Shown here piece by piece: positions 16,927 through 26,027 of a stretch of DNA of 64,000 bases (within the stretch, counting starts at the first letter, position 1; each line of letters opens with the position of its first letter). A model generated the notes under the pieces. It ran no database searches, had not been told where the DNA came from, and saw only the letters and a list, made by a program, of their open reading frames with translations. This DNA comes from Hyphomonadaceae bacterium (GTDB lineage Bacteria; Pseudomonadota; Alphaproteobacteria; Rhizobiales; Hyphomicrobiaceae): NCBI GenBank assembly GCA_019747815.1, contig JAIEQJ010000035.1, positions 1 through 64,000 on the forward strand. Reading direction: 5' to 3'. The translations under genes were made by a program, and so were the position numbers.

Positions 16927-18871
16927 GCTGCTGGGCTCCTTTGGCTGTCGTCGCATTGGCTGCCGGCAGCCGCACCGTGAACCGGGTTCCAACGACCCCC
17001 GGGGCGCGGCGGCCCTTCAGCGCCGGGTGCTCGTCCAGCGCCTTCGATGCCGCACCGGCGGTGGCCTGGCGGTTGGCCGCCTCGATGCGCCCGCCGTAGG
17101 CGTCGACGATGTCGCGCGAGATGCTCAGGCCGAGACCCGAGTTCTTGCCGAGCGTGCTGTCGGATTGCGGGCGATCCGAGTAGAACCGATTGAAGATGGT
17201 CTCCAGCCTGTCGAGGGGGATGCCCGGGCCCTCGTCATCCACGACGACGACGATCTCCGGGCCGGTCCGGCGCGCGCTCACCGTGATCGTTCCGCCCTCC
17301 GGCGAGAACGACAGCGCATTGTCGAGCAGGTTGGTGATGACCCGCCCCAGGCGGGCCTCGTGGGCCCTGACAATGAACGCCTCCGGGTCGTGCGGTGTGT
17401 CCTGGATATCGAGCACCAGCCTGCGGGTGTCGGTGCTGAAGCGGTCCTGGAATATGTCCATCACCCCATGCAGCACCTCTCGGATATCAACAAGCTCGGT
17501 CTCGCCGTAGGCCAGCTCCGCATCGAGCCTCGACACGTTCGACACGTCGGTGATGAGCTTGTTGAGGCGGGAAAGCTCGCCCTGGATCTGGCGCACCAGC
17601 TCTTCGCGCATCTCGGGCGTCTTGGCGTAGGCGAGCGATTCGGCGGTGGAGCGCGCGGCGGTCAGGGGGTTCTTGAGCTCGTGTGCGACCTCGCGGGCAA
17701 AGCGCTCGCTCGCCTCGATGCGCTGATAGAGCGATGTCGTCATGGCGCGGAAGGCGCTCGCCATCTGGCCCACTTCGTCGGTGCGCCCGGCAAGCTCGGG
17801 CAGCTTGACGCCGGCACCGATGCTGCGGCTGACGCTGTGGGCGGCTTCCGACAGCCTGCGCATGGGGCCGGCGATGGTGCGATAGAGCAGGACGGAGGCA
17901 ATCAGCGTCGCCGCCAGCGCCGTCAGGGCCAGGCCCAGCACGAGCGTGCGCTCCTCCTGCAGGATATCGTCGATCACGCCCGGGCGGGTGGACAACAGCA
18001 GCGCGCCCTGCACCACGTTCCGGTAGTGGATCGGCGTGGCGACCGAGACGATCTGCTCGCCCTTGTCGGTGACCAGCACCATCGCCGTGCCGTGCCCGCC
18101 GGTCAGGGCGACGCGCACCTCCGGATAGGCCATGCCGTTGCCCATGCCGATCTCGCGATAGACCGGCAGTTGCCGCCGCACCAGCCACGACAGGAACCGC
18201 GTCCAGGCCGTCTTGATGCCCTTCGAGCGATCCTGCTGAGCGTCTGCGTCCCTGGGATCGGAGCCGGACAGCTGGCCGCGGGCGAGCAACTGGTCCGAAT
18301 CGACGATCAGTACGCCGTCCGCGGCGTAGACGCGCGCGCGGATGTCGGCCGGCAGCAGCCCGCCCTTGAACAGCGGCGCCACGCGGTCGGGCGGAATCGA
18401 GAGCTGCATGGCGGCGATGTTCTCGTCCCGCAGCAGGCTGCGCTCGCCCTCGATCTCGGGCAGCATGTCCGGATTGAGCACGATGCGCCCGGTGTCCTTT
18501 TCGCGCGTCGCGTTGGCGGCAATGGCTGCCGCGATCACCTCGCCCTGGGCGCGCAGGCTGTCGCGCTTGGCCTCGATCAGCCACGCATGATACTGGCTCA
18601 GATAGACGATGCCGCTGAGCAGGACCACGAGGCCGATCATGTTGGCGAAGATGATCCGGCGCAGCAGCGTCTTGGCGACCAGGCGGATGAGCGGGCCGTA
18701 GGTCAGAAACTCGTAAAGCCCGATGCGCCGCGTGAAATGACGCACGTGGCCGGCGGCCTGCCTGGCGAACGCCCAAAGCCCTCCGGCGAGGCCTGCGGGG
18801 CTCGGGAGCGCGCGGGGCATCACCCCCGATCTGGCGTCGGCAGGTCGTGACCTGTCGGTCTGGATTGCCAT
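16910..18871 (-). CDS. chvG: Sensor histidine kinase ChvG
   Basis: A 653-residue membrane sensor kinase of the ChvG/ExoS/BatS family, which responds to acid and envelope conditions. Two membrane segments (about 73-93 and 308-330) enclose a periplasmic sensor domain of about 215 residues; a HAMP region follows, then the H-box REVAHELKNPL with H397 and a HATPase domain (NLLDNALSFSPEGG, DDEGPGIP, SGLGLSI). In relatives the periplasmic repressor ExoR restrains it; exoR is not in this window. The long N-terminal cytoplasmic leader (about 70 residues) is typical of the group. It lies 24 bases downstream of chvI and overlaps hprK. Confidence 0.94.
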   Translation of the reverse strand: MAIQTDRSRPADARSGVMPRALPSPAGLAGGLWAFARQAAGHVRHFTRRIGLYEFLTYGPLIRLVAKTLLRRIIFANMIGLVVLLSGIVYLSQYHAWLIEAKRDSLRAQGEVIAAAIAANATREKDTGRIVLNPDMLPEIEGERSLLRDENIAAMQLSIPPDRVAPLFKGGLLPADIRARVYAADGVLIVDSDQLLARGQLSGSDPRDADAQQDRSKGIKTAWTRFLSWLVRRQLPVYREIGMGNGMAYPEVRVALTGGHGTAMVLVTDKGEQIVSVATPIHYRNVVQGALLLSTRPGVIDDILQEERTLVLGLALTALAATLIASVLLYRTIAGPMRRLSEAAHSVSRSIGAGVKLPELAGRTDEVGQMASAFRAMTTSLYQRIEASERFAREVAHELKNPLTAARSTAESLAYAKTPEMREELVRQIQGELSRLNKLITDVSNVSRLDAELAYGETELVDIREVLHGVMDIFQDRFSTDTRRLVLDIQDTPHDPEAFIVRAHEARLGRVITNLLDNALSFSPEGGTITVSARRTGPEIVVVVDDEGPGIPLDRLETIFNRFYSDRPQSDSTLGKNSGLGLSISRDIVDAYGGRIEAANRQATAGAASKALDEHPALKGRRAPGVVGTRFTVRLPAANATTAKGAQQHARRA

Positions 18872-18895
18872 CCCCTATCCGGGCCTTGTCCTGGC

Positions 18896-19603
18896 TTAGG
18901 CTTCCTTGAAGCGGTAGCCCACCCCATAGAGCGTTTCGATCACATCGAAGTTGTCGTCGACCTGCTTGAACTTCTTGCGCAGCCGCTTGATGTGGCTGTC
19001 GATGGTGCGATCGTCCACATACACCTGATCGTCGTAGGCCGCGTCCATCAGGGCATCGCGCGTCTTCACGACGCCCGGCCGCGTGGCCAGCGCCTGCAGG
19101 ATGAGAAACTCCGTCACCGTCAGCATGACCGGGTTGTTGTCCCAGTGGCAGGTATGGCGCTCCGGGTCGAGCTTGAGCTTGCCTCGCTCCAGCACGCGCG
19201 CCGCCTCGGTCACGACGCTGGCGGGGTCCTTCGGCTGGAAGCGGCGCAGCACGGCCTTCACCCGCTCCACCACCAGGCGCTGAGAGAACGGCTTGGTGAT
19301 GTAGTCGTCGGCCCCCATCTTGAGGCCGAACAGCTCATCGATCTCCTCGTCCTTGGAGGTCAGAAAGATCACCGGCATGTCGGTTTGCTGGCGCAGGCGG
19401 CGCAGGAGCTCCATGCCGTCCATGCGCGGCATCTTGATATCGAGGATGGCCAGATCGGCCGCATCCTCCCCCAGCGCCTCGAGCGCTGCAGCACCGTCGC
19501 TGTAGGTGCGTACCTTGTAGCCCTCGGCCTCGAGCGCCATGCCGAGCGAGGTGAGGATGTTTCGCTCGTCATCGACGAGAACGATCGTGCTTTTCTCTTT
19601 CAT
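18896..19603 (-). CDS. chvI: Response regulator ChvI
   Basis: OmpR/PhoB-type response regulator of 235 aa. The receiver domain has the acidic pair DDE at 11-13, the phospho-acceptor D55 in [10 protein letters not shown] and a conserved K in DDYITKPF. The C-terminal winged-helix domain contains [16 protein letters not shown] and [14 protein letters not shown] and ends in VGYRFKEA. As the partner of ChvG it controls acid response, exopolysaccharide, motility and host-association genes in relatives. First gene of the operon; its promoter lies in the 324-base region shared with the divergent HugZ-like gene. Confidence 0.96.
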   Translation of the reverse strand: MKEKSTIVLVDDERNILTSLGMALEAEGYKVRTYSDGAAALEALGEDAADLAILDIKMPRMDGMELLRRLRQQTDMPVIFLTSKDEEIDELFGLKMGADDYITKPFSQRLVVERVKAVLRRFQPKDPASVVTEAARVLERGKLKLDPERHTCHWDNNPVMLTVTEFLILQALATRPGVVKTRDALMDAAYDDQVYVDDRTIDSHIKRLRKKFKQVDDNFDVIETLYGVGYRFKEA

Positions 19604-19927
19604 AATCTGGCATCCTAAGCCGTTTGGGGCGGAAACGCGCTTTATGGCGTCCCGGTGCGTAAATTGTGGCAGCTATGACGGGTCCAGAGATATACTAACT
19701 GAACGCTTCAGCCACGTCCTCAGGGCGCGATCGGGCGGCCCATCCGGTGGAGGGCCGGCGTTCTGCCGCCTGCTCCTCTCCACCGATGAAGCATTTCAGG
19801 TTAGCCCACACATCTGAGGTCGTCGTGCAGCACGATGCCGCTCCTGCCCCCTGGCGGTGGATGCCGGGAAGCGCGTAACGTTCCCAGTCTATGCATGCGA
19901 GGCTCGAAAACCGCCATCGGAGCATAC
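19604..19927. other. Divergent promoter region between chvI and the HugZ-like gene
   Basis: 324 bases without a gene. The chvI-proximal part, around 19655-19700, is comparatively AT-rich (for example TAAATTGTGGCAGCTATGA and AGATATACTAACTGA) and probably carries the chvI promoter. I could not recognise an exact operator or a second clear promoter for the plus-strand gene. Confidence 0.5.
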
Positions 19928-20686
19928 ATGTCCGCCCGTGAAACTGCACCTGTGCCTCCACAGCCTGCCGCGCCTGCCGTGCGTCGCCTGCTACGCACCG
20001 CCCTCAAGGCATCCCTTGCCACGCTCGACCGCAGCAGCGGGCATCCGTACGCATCTCTCGTCCTCACGGCCACCGAGCCCGATGGCACGCCGCTCCTGCT
20101 CATTTCGCGCCTGGCGCTGCACACGCAAAACCTCGTCCATGACGGGCGGGCGAGCCTGCTGATCGACGGCACGGCGGGGCTGGGCGATCCCATGACCGGC
20201 GGGCGCCTCACGCTGACCGGCCGGGCGCAGCCGACCGCGAGTGCCACGGCCAAGGCCCGCTTTCTCGGGCGGCACGCGTCTGCCCGGACCTACGCGGACT
20301 TTCCCGATTTTGCCATGTACGCCTTGGAGATCGCCGGTGGCCACTACATTGGTGGATTCGGCAGGATCGTCGATCTGGCGCCGGCCGAGCTTGTGTCCGA
20401 CGTCGCCGATGCGGCGTCATTGATGGCAGCCGAAGGCGATATTGTCAGTCACATGAACGCAGACCACGCCGACGCCGTGGCGCTCTACGCCACCGTGCTG
20501 GCCAGGTGCGCCCCCGGGGCCTGGCGCATGACCGGCATCGATCCCGGCGGGTTCGACCTGCTGCATTGCAGCAACGCGGTCCGCATCGAATTTTCGACCC
20601 CGGTACGAACCCCGCAGGACGCGCGCTTGGCCTTGGTAGCGCTTGCTAAACAGGCGCGTGCGCAGCGCGATGCTGCACCGCAATAG
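19928..20686 (+). CDS. HugZ-like heme-utilisation/PNPOx-fold protein with DUF2470
   Basis: A 252-residue cytosolic protein. Residues 20-160 form a split-barrel domain of the pyridoxamine-phosphate-oxidase-like superfamily (SLATLDRSSGHPYASLVL, LLIDGTAGLGDPMTGGRLTL, GGHYIGGFGRI). Residues 165-245 are a DUF2470 domain with the H-rich motif VSHMNADHADAVALYA. This combination is that of HugZ-type proteins, some of which bind or degrade heme; other members have no demonstrated activity. I chose the ATG at 19928 (MSARETAPVPP) rather than a longer frame from 19835. Its position between chvI and pckA is common in the order. Family assignment is good; enzymatic role uncertain. Confidence 0.82.
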   Translation: MSARETAPVPPQPAAPAVRRLLRTALKASLATLDRSSGHPYASLVLTATEPDGTPLLLISRLALHTQNLVHDGRASLLIDGTAGLGDPMTGGRLTLTGRAQPTASATAKARFLGRHASARTYADFPDFAMYALEIAGGHYIGGFGRIVDLAPAELVSDVADAASLMAAEGDIVSHMNADHADAVALYATVLARCAPGAWRMTGIDPGGFDLLHCSNAVRIEFSTPVRTPQDARLALVALAKQARAQRDAAPQ

Positions 20687-20981
20687 ATCCGTCGACGCAT
20701 GGTTTTGGGCCCGGCCGCCGTCTCGGCCTCTGCCCTGCCGCGTTTGCATGGCGTCTGAACCATGCGGCGTTTGGGAAGTTGTGGGCGGGCGCCATGTCTG
20801 CCTAAACAGGTGGTTTCGTTGGGGGACCCTGAAGCTGTCCGTCGGACTGTTCACATGCTTCCCGTCCGGCCTGTGCACATTTCCGCGCCCGCTTCTCCCT
20901 CCGTGGCCTGAGGTCTATGCTGTGCCGATCTCACGCCAGACTGATCGCGCATGGCGCCCCACATCGAGCAACGGCTGAAAC

Positions 20982-22568
20982 ATGACCATGGATAGTCTCT
21001 CCTTGAGCCTCCCCGCCAAAGTTAACCACAACACCGGCGATGCGGAGCTGATCGAGCTGGCTATTGCCCGTGGCGAAGGCCATTTCGCCTCGACCGGCGC
21101 CTTGGCCGTGGAAACGGGCGTGCACACGGGCCGGTCGGTGCAGGACAAGTACACAGTGCGCGATGCCTCCACCGAAAAGGCCGTCTGGTGGGACAACAAC
21201 AAGTCCATGACGCCGGAGCAGTTCGGGCTGCTGTGGGCGGATTTCCGCGAGCATGCCACGTCGCGCGAGCTGTTCGTTCAGGACCTGTACGCCGGGGCCG
21301 ATCCGCAGCATCGGCTGAGCGCCCGCATCTTCACCGAGTATGCCTGGCATGCCGCGTTTATTCGCAACCTGCTGCGCAAGCCGCGGCCCGACGAGCTCGC
21401 CGGCTTCAAGCCCGAGTTCACCGTCATCAATCTGCCGAGCTTCCGGGCCGACCCCAAGCGTCACGGCGTGCGCTCCGAGACGGTGATCGCCTGCAACTTC
21501 GCCAAGCGCCTCGTGCTGATCGGCGGCACGTCCTATGCCGGGGAGACCAAGAAATCGGTTTTCACCTATCTCAACTATGTCATGCCGGACAAAGGCGTCA
21601 TGCCGATGCACTGCTCGGCCAATGCCGACGCCAACGGCAGGTCCGCCGTTTTCTTCGGCCTCTCGGGCACCGGCAAGACGACGCTGTCTGCCGATCCCAA
21701 ACGCACGCTGCTCGGCGACGACGAGCATGGGTGGTCGAGCAGCGGCATCTACAATTTCGAGGGCGGCTGCTACGCCAAGACCATCCGCCTGTCGCACGAA
21801 GCCGAGCCCGAGATCTGGGCGGCGACCAATCGCTTCGGCACGGTACTCGAGAACGTCATCCTCAAGCCCGGCACCCGCAGCCCCGACTACGACGACGGGC
21901 GTCTCACCGAAAACACCCGCTCCGCCTACCCGCTCGAATTCATCGCCAACGCCAGCAAGACCGGAACGGCCGGGCACCCCGCGAACGTGGTCATGCTCAC
22001 GGCCGATGCATTCGGCGTCATGCCGCCCATCGCCAAGCTCACGCCGAGCCAGGCCATGTATCATTTCCTCTCCGGCTATACGGCCAAGGTCGCCGGCACC
22101 GAGAAGGGCCTGGGCAATGAGCCGCAGGCGACGTTCTCCACCTGCTTCGGCGCCCCGTTCATGCCGCGCCACCCCAGTGCCTACGGCAACATGCTGCGCG
22201 ACCTGATCGCCAAGCACAATGTCGACTGCTGGCTGGTCAATACCGGCTGGACCGGCGGCAAGTTCGGGGTGGGCAAGCGCATGCCCATCAAGGCCACGCG
22301 CGCGCTGCTCGACGCGGCATTGGCGGGAAGTCTCAAATCGCAGCCCATGCGCACCGACCCGCTGTTCGGCTTCCAGGTGCCCGTCGCCCTGCCGGGCGTA
22401 GATCCTGCCGTTCTCAATCCGCGCGAGACCTGGGCGGACAAGGCCGCCTACGATGCGCAGGCGCGTGCGCTCGTCGACATGTTCCAAAAGAACTTCCAGA
22501 AGTTCGAGGGCCACGTCGACGCGGACGTCAAGGCCGCGGCTCCGGCATTGCGGCAGGCCGCTGAATAG
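20982..22568 (+). CDS. pckA: Phosphoenolpyruvate carboxykinase (ATP)
   Basis: ATP-dependent PEP carboxykinase (528 aa), which converts oxaloacetate to PEP and starts gluconeogenesis from C4 acids and acetate. The kinase loop [16 protein letters not shown] is at about 224-239, the metal site LLGDDEHGW follows, and the oxaloacetate-binding TGVHTGRS is at 45-52. Length and motifs are standard. The gene lies next to ChvG/ChvI and the HPr kinase set, an arrangement conserved in Hyphomicrobiales and consistent with control by carbon and pH signals; its own promoter should lie in the 295 bases upstream, where I see no clear operator. Confidence 0.98.
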   Translation: MTMDSLSLSLPAKVNHNTGDAELIELAIARGEGHFASTGALAVETGVHTGRSVQDKYTVRDASTEKAVWWDNNKSMTPEQFGLLWADFREHATSRELFVQDLYAGADPQHRLSARIFTEYAWHAAFIRNLLRKPRPDELAGFKPEFTVINLPSFRADPKRHGVRSETVIACNFAKRLVLIGGTSYAGETKKSVFTYLNYVMPDKGVMPMHCSANADANGRSAVFFGLSGTGKTTLSADPKRTLLGDDEHGWSSSGIYNFEGGCYAKTIRLSHEAEPEIWAATNRFGTVLENVILKPGTRSPDYDDGRLTENTRSAYPLEFIANASKTGTAGHPANVVMLTADAFGVMPPIAKLTPSQAMYHFLSGYTAKVAGTEKGLGNEPQATFSTCFGAPFMPRHPSAYGNMLRDLIAKHNVDCWLVNTGWTGGKFGVGKRMPIKATRALLDAALAGSLKSQPMRTDPLFGFQVPVALPGVDPAVLNPRETWADKAAYDAQARALVDMFQKNFQKFEGHVDADVKAAAPALRQAAE

Positions 22569-22592
22569 TTCGAGGTTCGACAGCCATGGCAG

Positions 22593-22621
22593 GGGCCCGA
22601 CCGACCGGTCCGGTCAGGGCC
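22593..22621. terminator. Possible bidirectional hairpin between convergent pckA and a small gene
   Basis: Imperfect hairpin starting 25 bases after the pckA stop: GGCCC and GACCG on the left pair with CGGTC and GGGCC on the right, with a one-base bulge. It overlaps the last codons of the convergent small gene. There is no T-run, so termination activity is uncertain. Confidence 0.35.
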
Positions 22622-22835
22622 TGAACGCGATGCGCAGGGCGGCGGCGGCCAGCACCGCCGCCAGGAAGCCCCACATCAGTCCGCCCGATGTGAGGCTCTG
22701 CCCATCCGGCGTGATGCAGCTCGATGCGGCATCGCGGATGCAGTCACGCCATTGCCAATAGCGGGTGTAGAACAACCAGCCGCAAACGGCGGCGAGCACC
22801 GAGAGGCCCAGAATCTGAATGGTGCGCCAGGACAT
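22614..22835 (-). CDS. Small two-helix membrane protein of unknown function
   Basis: A 73-residue hydrophobic protein with two predicted membrane helices (about 6-22 and 52-70) joined by a polar loop that has two cysteines (C32 and C40) about eight residues apart. Codon third positions are GC-rich like those of the neighbours, supporting coding. The ATG at 22835 has only a weak GAGCGG upstream, and a palindromic repeat begins 9 bases before it. I do not recognise a family. It could be the tail gene of the pyrE transcript or a chance frame. Confidence 0.5.
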   Translation of the reverse strand: MSWRTIQILGLSVLAAVCGWLFYTRYWQWRDCIRDAASSCITPDGQSLTSGGLMWGFLAAVLAAAALRIAFRP

Positions 22836-22843
22836 CCGCTCGA

Positions 22844-22920
22844 CTAGTGTGATGATCGAGAAATTCGCCCTTCCTCGCAGCCCGCCTGCTGAGCGAATTT
22901 CTCGATCTGAATCACACTAG
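22844..22920. repeat. CTAG-ended palindromic element, copy 1
   Basis: A long imperfect hairpin: CTAGTGTGAT (22844-22853) pairs perfectly with ATCACACTAG (22911-22920), and ATCGAGAAATTCGC (22855-22868) pairs perfectly with GCGAATTTCTCGAT (22893-22906), leaving a 24-base loop rich in C. It is paired with a second, diverged element immediately after it and looks like a member of an interspersed intergenic repeat family. Confidence 0.85.
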
Positions 22921-22934
22921 CACCATGAGCTTGC

Positions 22935-23007
22935 GAGTGTCCTTTCGATCGCGAAGTTCGTTCAGCGCCTGCTGCAAGATCGGCGAACTTCGCGATCGGG
23001 ACACTAG
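22935..23007. repeat. CTAG-ended palindromic element, copy 2, supplying the pyrE stop codon
   Basis: A second hairpin built on the same plan: CGATCGCGAAGTTCG (22946-22960) pairs perfectly with CGAACTTCGCGATCG (22984-22998), and AGTGTCC (22936-22942) with GGACACT (22999-23005), around a 23-base loop. The outer end reads CTAGTGTCC on the minus strand, and its TAG is the stop codon of pyrE. The stem sequence differs from copy 1, but the AGTGT outer arm and the TCG-rich inner arm are shared. Confidence 0.85.
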
Positions 23008-23567
23008 CGGAAATCGGTGGCCGTCAGCAGCGCAAAGAACGGTATGCCCTTGGCCTTGAACGCTTCCGTCGCGCCTTCGAGACGGTCCACGACGGTGATG
23101 ACCCTGTCGATGATGGCACCCTCCGCTTGCAGCGCCTCGATGGCTTTCATGGCGGAGCCGCCCGTGGTCGTCACATCCTCCAGCACGACGACGCGCTTGC
23201 CCTTAAGGCTCTCTTCCGGCGCCAGCCCTTCGATGAGCTTCCTCGTGCCGTGCTCCTTGGCCTGCTTGCGCACGAAGAAGGCCCGCAGCGGCCAGCCCCT
23301 GATCTGGCTCGCCACCGCCACCGCCACCGCCAGCGGCACGGCGCCCATCTCCAGCCCGCCGACCCATTCCACATCCGACCCTTCGAGGGCGTCGAGAATG
23401 AGGGTGGCGATCAGATACCCGCCCTCCGCGTCGAGGATGGTGGGCTTCATGTTGAAGTAGTAGTTCGTCGACCGCCCGGAGACCAGCATGGTCTCGCCGC
23501 CGGTTGAGAACGACCGGCAGTGGACGATTTCAATGAGACGGCTGCGGGCGGCAGTGGTATCGGCCAT
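23004..23567 (-). CDS. pyrE: Orotate phosphoribosyltransferase
   Basis: PyrE (187 aa) joins orotate and PRPP to give OMP in pyrimidine synthesis. The PRPP loop is VVVLEDVTTTGGSAMKAI at about residues 126-143; substrate contacts include SGRSTNYYFNMK near 30 and KQAKEHGTRK near 100. Length is slightly below the common 210 residues but complete at both ends for this bacterial group. The C-terminus TATDFR ends in a TAG that belongs to the outer end of a palindromic repeat, so the 3' end has been shaped by that element. Confidence 0.96.
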   Translation of the reverse strand: MADTTAARSRLIEIVHCRSFSTGGETMLVSGRSTNYYFNMKPTILDAEGGYLIATLILDALEGSDVEWVGGLEMGAVPLAVAVAVASQIRGWPLRAFFVRKQAKEHGTRKLIEGLAPEESLKGKRVVVLEDVTTTGGSAMKAIEALQAEGAIIDRVITVVDRLEGATEAFKAKGIPFFALLTATDFR

Positions 23568-23834
23568 GGATCGCGAACTCTCCCGTGCAAGGCTGGCAAC
23601 CCTTCTCCCGCCGCCCCGAGCTGTGTCAAGGTGCCGGCCGCGGGCCAGCCACGTTTTCTCACAAGCAGCACGCCGTCAATGAATTCAGACGCTTCGGCCA
23701 AGCGCAGGGGCGGCAATATCCCCGTTCGGCCAATCCGTCGCGCTTGCCCTCGGTCCCCCGGCATGAAATATCCGCCGTGCTCGAGCGGACGGCCCTGAAC
23801 ACCGGTGCGCCGCTCGTTCTGGAGAGGGTGGGCA

Positions 23835-24488
23835 ATGGGAACGATCTGGAGCGCCTTCGGTCGATTTTTCGGTCCATCGCAGAACGACCGGTTCGCCGAG
23901 CTCTTGCTGCAGCTCGCCGATGCGGCCCTGGCGTGCGCGGCCCATTTCCGCAAGACCGGCGGCCAGGACCTCGCGGGCATCATCGATCATGAGCACCGCG
24001 GCGATGCCATCGTCGACGACATCCACGAGCTGCTCGACAACGCCTTCATCATGCGCTTCGACATCGCCGATTGCATGCGCCTGACCGACGATCTCGACAA
24101 CGTCATCGACGGGATGCGCAAGGTCGCGATCCACATCGACATCTACAAGCCCGTCATCGGCGAGCTGCAGCCCGATGCCCTGGCGCTGTTTGCCATCGGC
24201 GAGCGCATGATGCTTGGCGTGCGCGAGCTTGTGACCATGCTCTCCGAGCCCAGGCTGTCGCTGGCACGTGTGCGCGAAACCGCGCGTGCCATCGACGAGG
24301 CGGAAGCGGAAGCCGACACGCTGGTGGCGGCCGCGGAGCGCCGGCTGGTCGCGCAATACCGGCCGCAGAGCGCCAACCGGCTCGAGTTCATCGCCTGGGA
24401 CAAGCTCTACCAGCTCCTCGAGCAGATGACGGACGAGGCCAACCATTGCGGCAAGCTCATTCTCTCGCTCGCCCGCAAGGAGGCCTGA
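23835..24488 (+). CDS. DUF47 family (PhoU-like) phosphate transport accessory protein
   Basis: A 217-residue all-helical cytosolic protein of the DUF47/Pit-accessory family, relatives of PhoU. Charged helices with the motif IDHEHRGDAIVDDIHELL and IMRFDIADCMRLTDDLDNVID are typical; these bind metal in PhoU-like folds. The ATG at 23835 follows a GGAGAGGGTGG sequence and its stop abuts the start of the PiT gene, a pairing that in other bacteria makes this protein a regulator of low-affinity phosphate uptake. Confidence 0.9.
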   Translation: MGTIWSAFGRFFGPSQNDRFAELLLQLADAALACAAHFRKTGGQDLAGIIDHEHRGDAIVDDIHELLDNAFIMRFDIADCMRLTDDLDNVIDGMRKVAIHIDIYKPVIGELQPDALALFAIGERMMLGVRELVTMLSEPRLSLARVRETARAIDEAEAEADTLVAAAERRLVAQYRPQSANRLEFIAWDKLYQLLEQMTDEANHCGKLILSLARKEA

Positions 24489-25484
24489 ATGGGCGTGCTG
24501 ACGGTCGCGCTGCTGGTCGCCCTTGCCACCGTGCTCATCGCCGAGTTCATCAATGGCTGGACGGATGCGCCCAACGTCATCGCCACGGTGGTGTCGACGG
24601 GTGTCATGACGCCGCGCACGGCGATCATCATGGCCGTGATCCTCAACACCATCGGCGCCATGGCCGGCACGGCCGTGGCCGCCACCGTCGGCAAGGGCAT
24701 CGTCGAGCCGTCGGCCATGACCCTGCCCGCCATCACCGCGGCGATGCTGAGCATCATTGCCTGGGGCGGCCTGGCGGCGCGCTTCGGCATCCCGGTCAGC
24801 AAATCGCATGCGCTGCTGGCAGGCCTCGCGGGGGCGGCGCTGGCGGGCGGGGGCTGGGCCGCGCTGCAGTGGACCGGCTGGCAGAAGGTCGGCATCGGGC
24901 TCGTCCTGTCCCTGGGCCTCGGCTTCTCCGGGGCGATGCTCATCGGCCGGCTGGTCATTTTGCTGGCAGGCAATACGCGGCCGACCCGCTCCAAGCGGGT
25001 GTTCGACCAGCTTCAGATTCTTTCGGCCGCCTTCATGGCCTTCAATCACGGCCTCAACGACGGACAGAAGTTCATGGGCGTCTTCGCGCTGACCATGCTG
25101 GCGGGCGGGGCGACCCAGGTGTTCGAGATTCCCTTCTGGGTCGTGGTGGTGTGCGCGCTGACGATGGGCATAGGCACCAGCTTCGGCGGCTGGCGCATCA
25201 TCGAGACCGTCGGCATGAAGATGGCCCGCATAACCTCCTGGCAAGGTTTTGCGGCCCAGACGTCGGCTGCTTTCACCATCTTCGGCGCCTCGAGCTTCGG
25301 CATTCCGCTGAGCACGACCCACACGATCACGACGGCTGTCGTCGGCGCCAGCGCCTCGCGGCGCACCTACGACGTGCGCTGGGGCGTATTGCGCCGCATC
25401 ATTCTGGCGTGGTGCGTGACCTTTCCATTCTGTGCACTGATCGCATTCCTGGCGGCCCTGGTTGCCAACCGGCTGAGCGGCTGA
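24489..25484 (+). CDS. Inorganic phosphate transporter, PiT family
   Basis: A 331-residue inner-membrane protein with about ten hydrophobic segments. The two PiT signature repeats are EFINGWTDAPNVIATVVSTG near residue 18 and AFNHGLNDGQKFMGVFAL near 183, each containing the conserved N and D that bind phosphate and cation. PiT carriers import metal-phosphate with protons or sodium at low affinity. It starts directly at the DUF47 stop, so the two genes are translationally coupled. Confidence 0.94.
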   Translation: MGVLTVALLVALATVLIAEFINGWTDAPNVIATVVSTGVMTPRTAIIMAVILNTIGAMAGTAVAATVGKGIVEPSAMTLPAITAAMLSIIAWGGLAARFGIPVSKSHALLAGLAGAALAGGGWAALQWTGWQKVGIGLVLSLGLGFSGAMLIGRLVILLAGNTRPTRSKRVFDQLQILSAAFMAFNHGLNDGQKFMGVFALTMLAGGATQVFEIPFWVVVVCALTMGIGTSFGGWRIIETVGMKMARITSWQGFAAQTSAAFTIFGASSFGIPLSTTHTITTAVVGASASRRTYDVRWGVLRRIILAWCVTFPFCALIAFLAALVANRLSG

Positions 25485-25560
25485 GCGGCGAACGATTTTT
25501 CCCTCGGGGATTGCCACAGGCGCTTGTCAGAGCGCGGCGACGCAGCCAAATAATGAGGCC

Positions 25561-25998
25561 ATGAACGCTGGATTGGAATTTGCCCGGCAGGTGGGTGCGC
25601 TGCCCGTGCGCCGCGCGCCGGACGGCACGCTGCTCGTCCTGCTCGTCACCACGCTGCAGACCCAGCGCTGGATCATTCCCAAGGGCTGGCCGTGGCCCGG
25701 CGAGCACGACTACACCGCCGCGGCCGAGGAGGCCCGCGAGGAGGCCGGCGTGCTGGGCGAGGCGCAGGCGGCCAGCATCGGCTCCTTCACCTACGAGAAG
25801 CGCCGCGCCTCGGGGCTGGTGCCCGTGCGCGTGACCGTCTACCTGCTGGAGGTGCGCGAGGAGCTGGACACATGGCCCGAAAGCGGGCGGCGCCAGCGCG
25901 CGTGGTTCACCGTGAGCGAAGCGGCCGCGGCCGTTCAGGAGCCGGAGCTGCGCGCCCTCCTGCTGCAACTCCAAGACGACGCCGGCGCCGCCATCTGA
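25561..25998 (+). CDS. Nudix hydrolase
   Basis: A 145-residue Nudix-fold protein. The Nudix helix is degenerate but recognisable: PKGWPWPGEHDYTAAA followed by EEAREEAGVLG, in which the catalytic glutamates of EExG are present while the usual leading R is E. The PKG..PGE form is that of diadenosine/diphosphoinositol polyphosphate hydrolases, so a nucleoside polyphosphate substrate is plausible, but the substrate cannot be told from sequence. It begins 76 bases after the phosphate transporter and may share its transcript. Confidence 0.85.
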   Translation: MNAGLEFARQVGALPVRRAPDGTLLVLLVTTLQTQRWIIPKGWPWPGEHDYTAAAEEAREEAGVLGEAQAASIGSFTYEKRRASGLVPVRVTVYLLEVREELDTWPESGRRQRAWFTVSEAAAAVQEPELRALLLQLQDDAGAAI

Positions 25999-26027
25999 GC
26001 GCCGAGAGGGCCCAGGCTTCAGCAGGC

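Noticed and set aside
20417-20878. Minus-strand frame of 153 codons upstream of pckA
   Set aside because: Overlaps the DUF2470 domain in antisense and has no homology or start signal.
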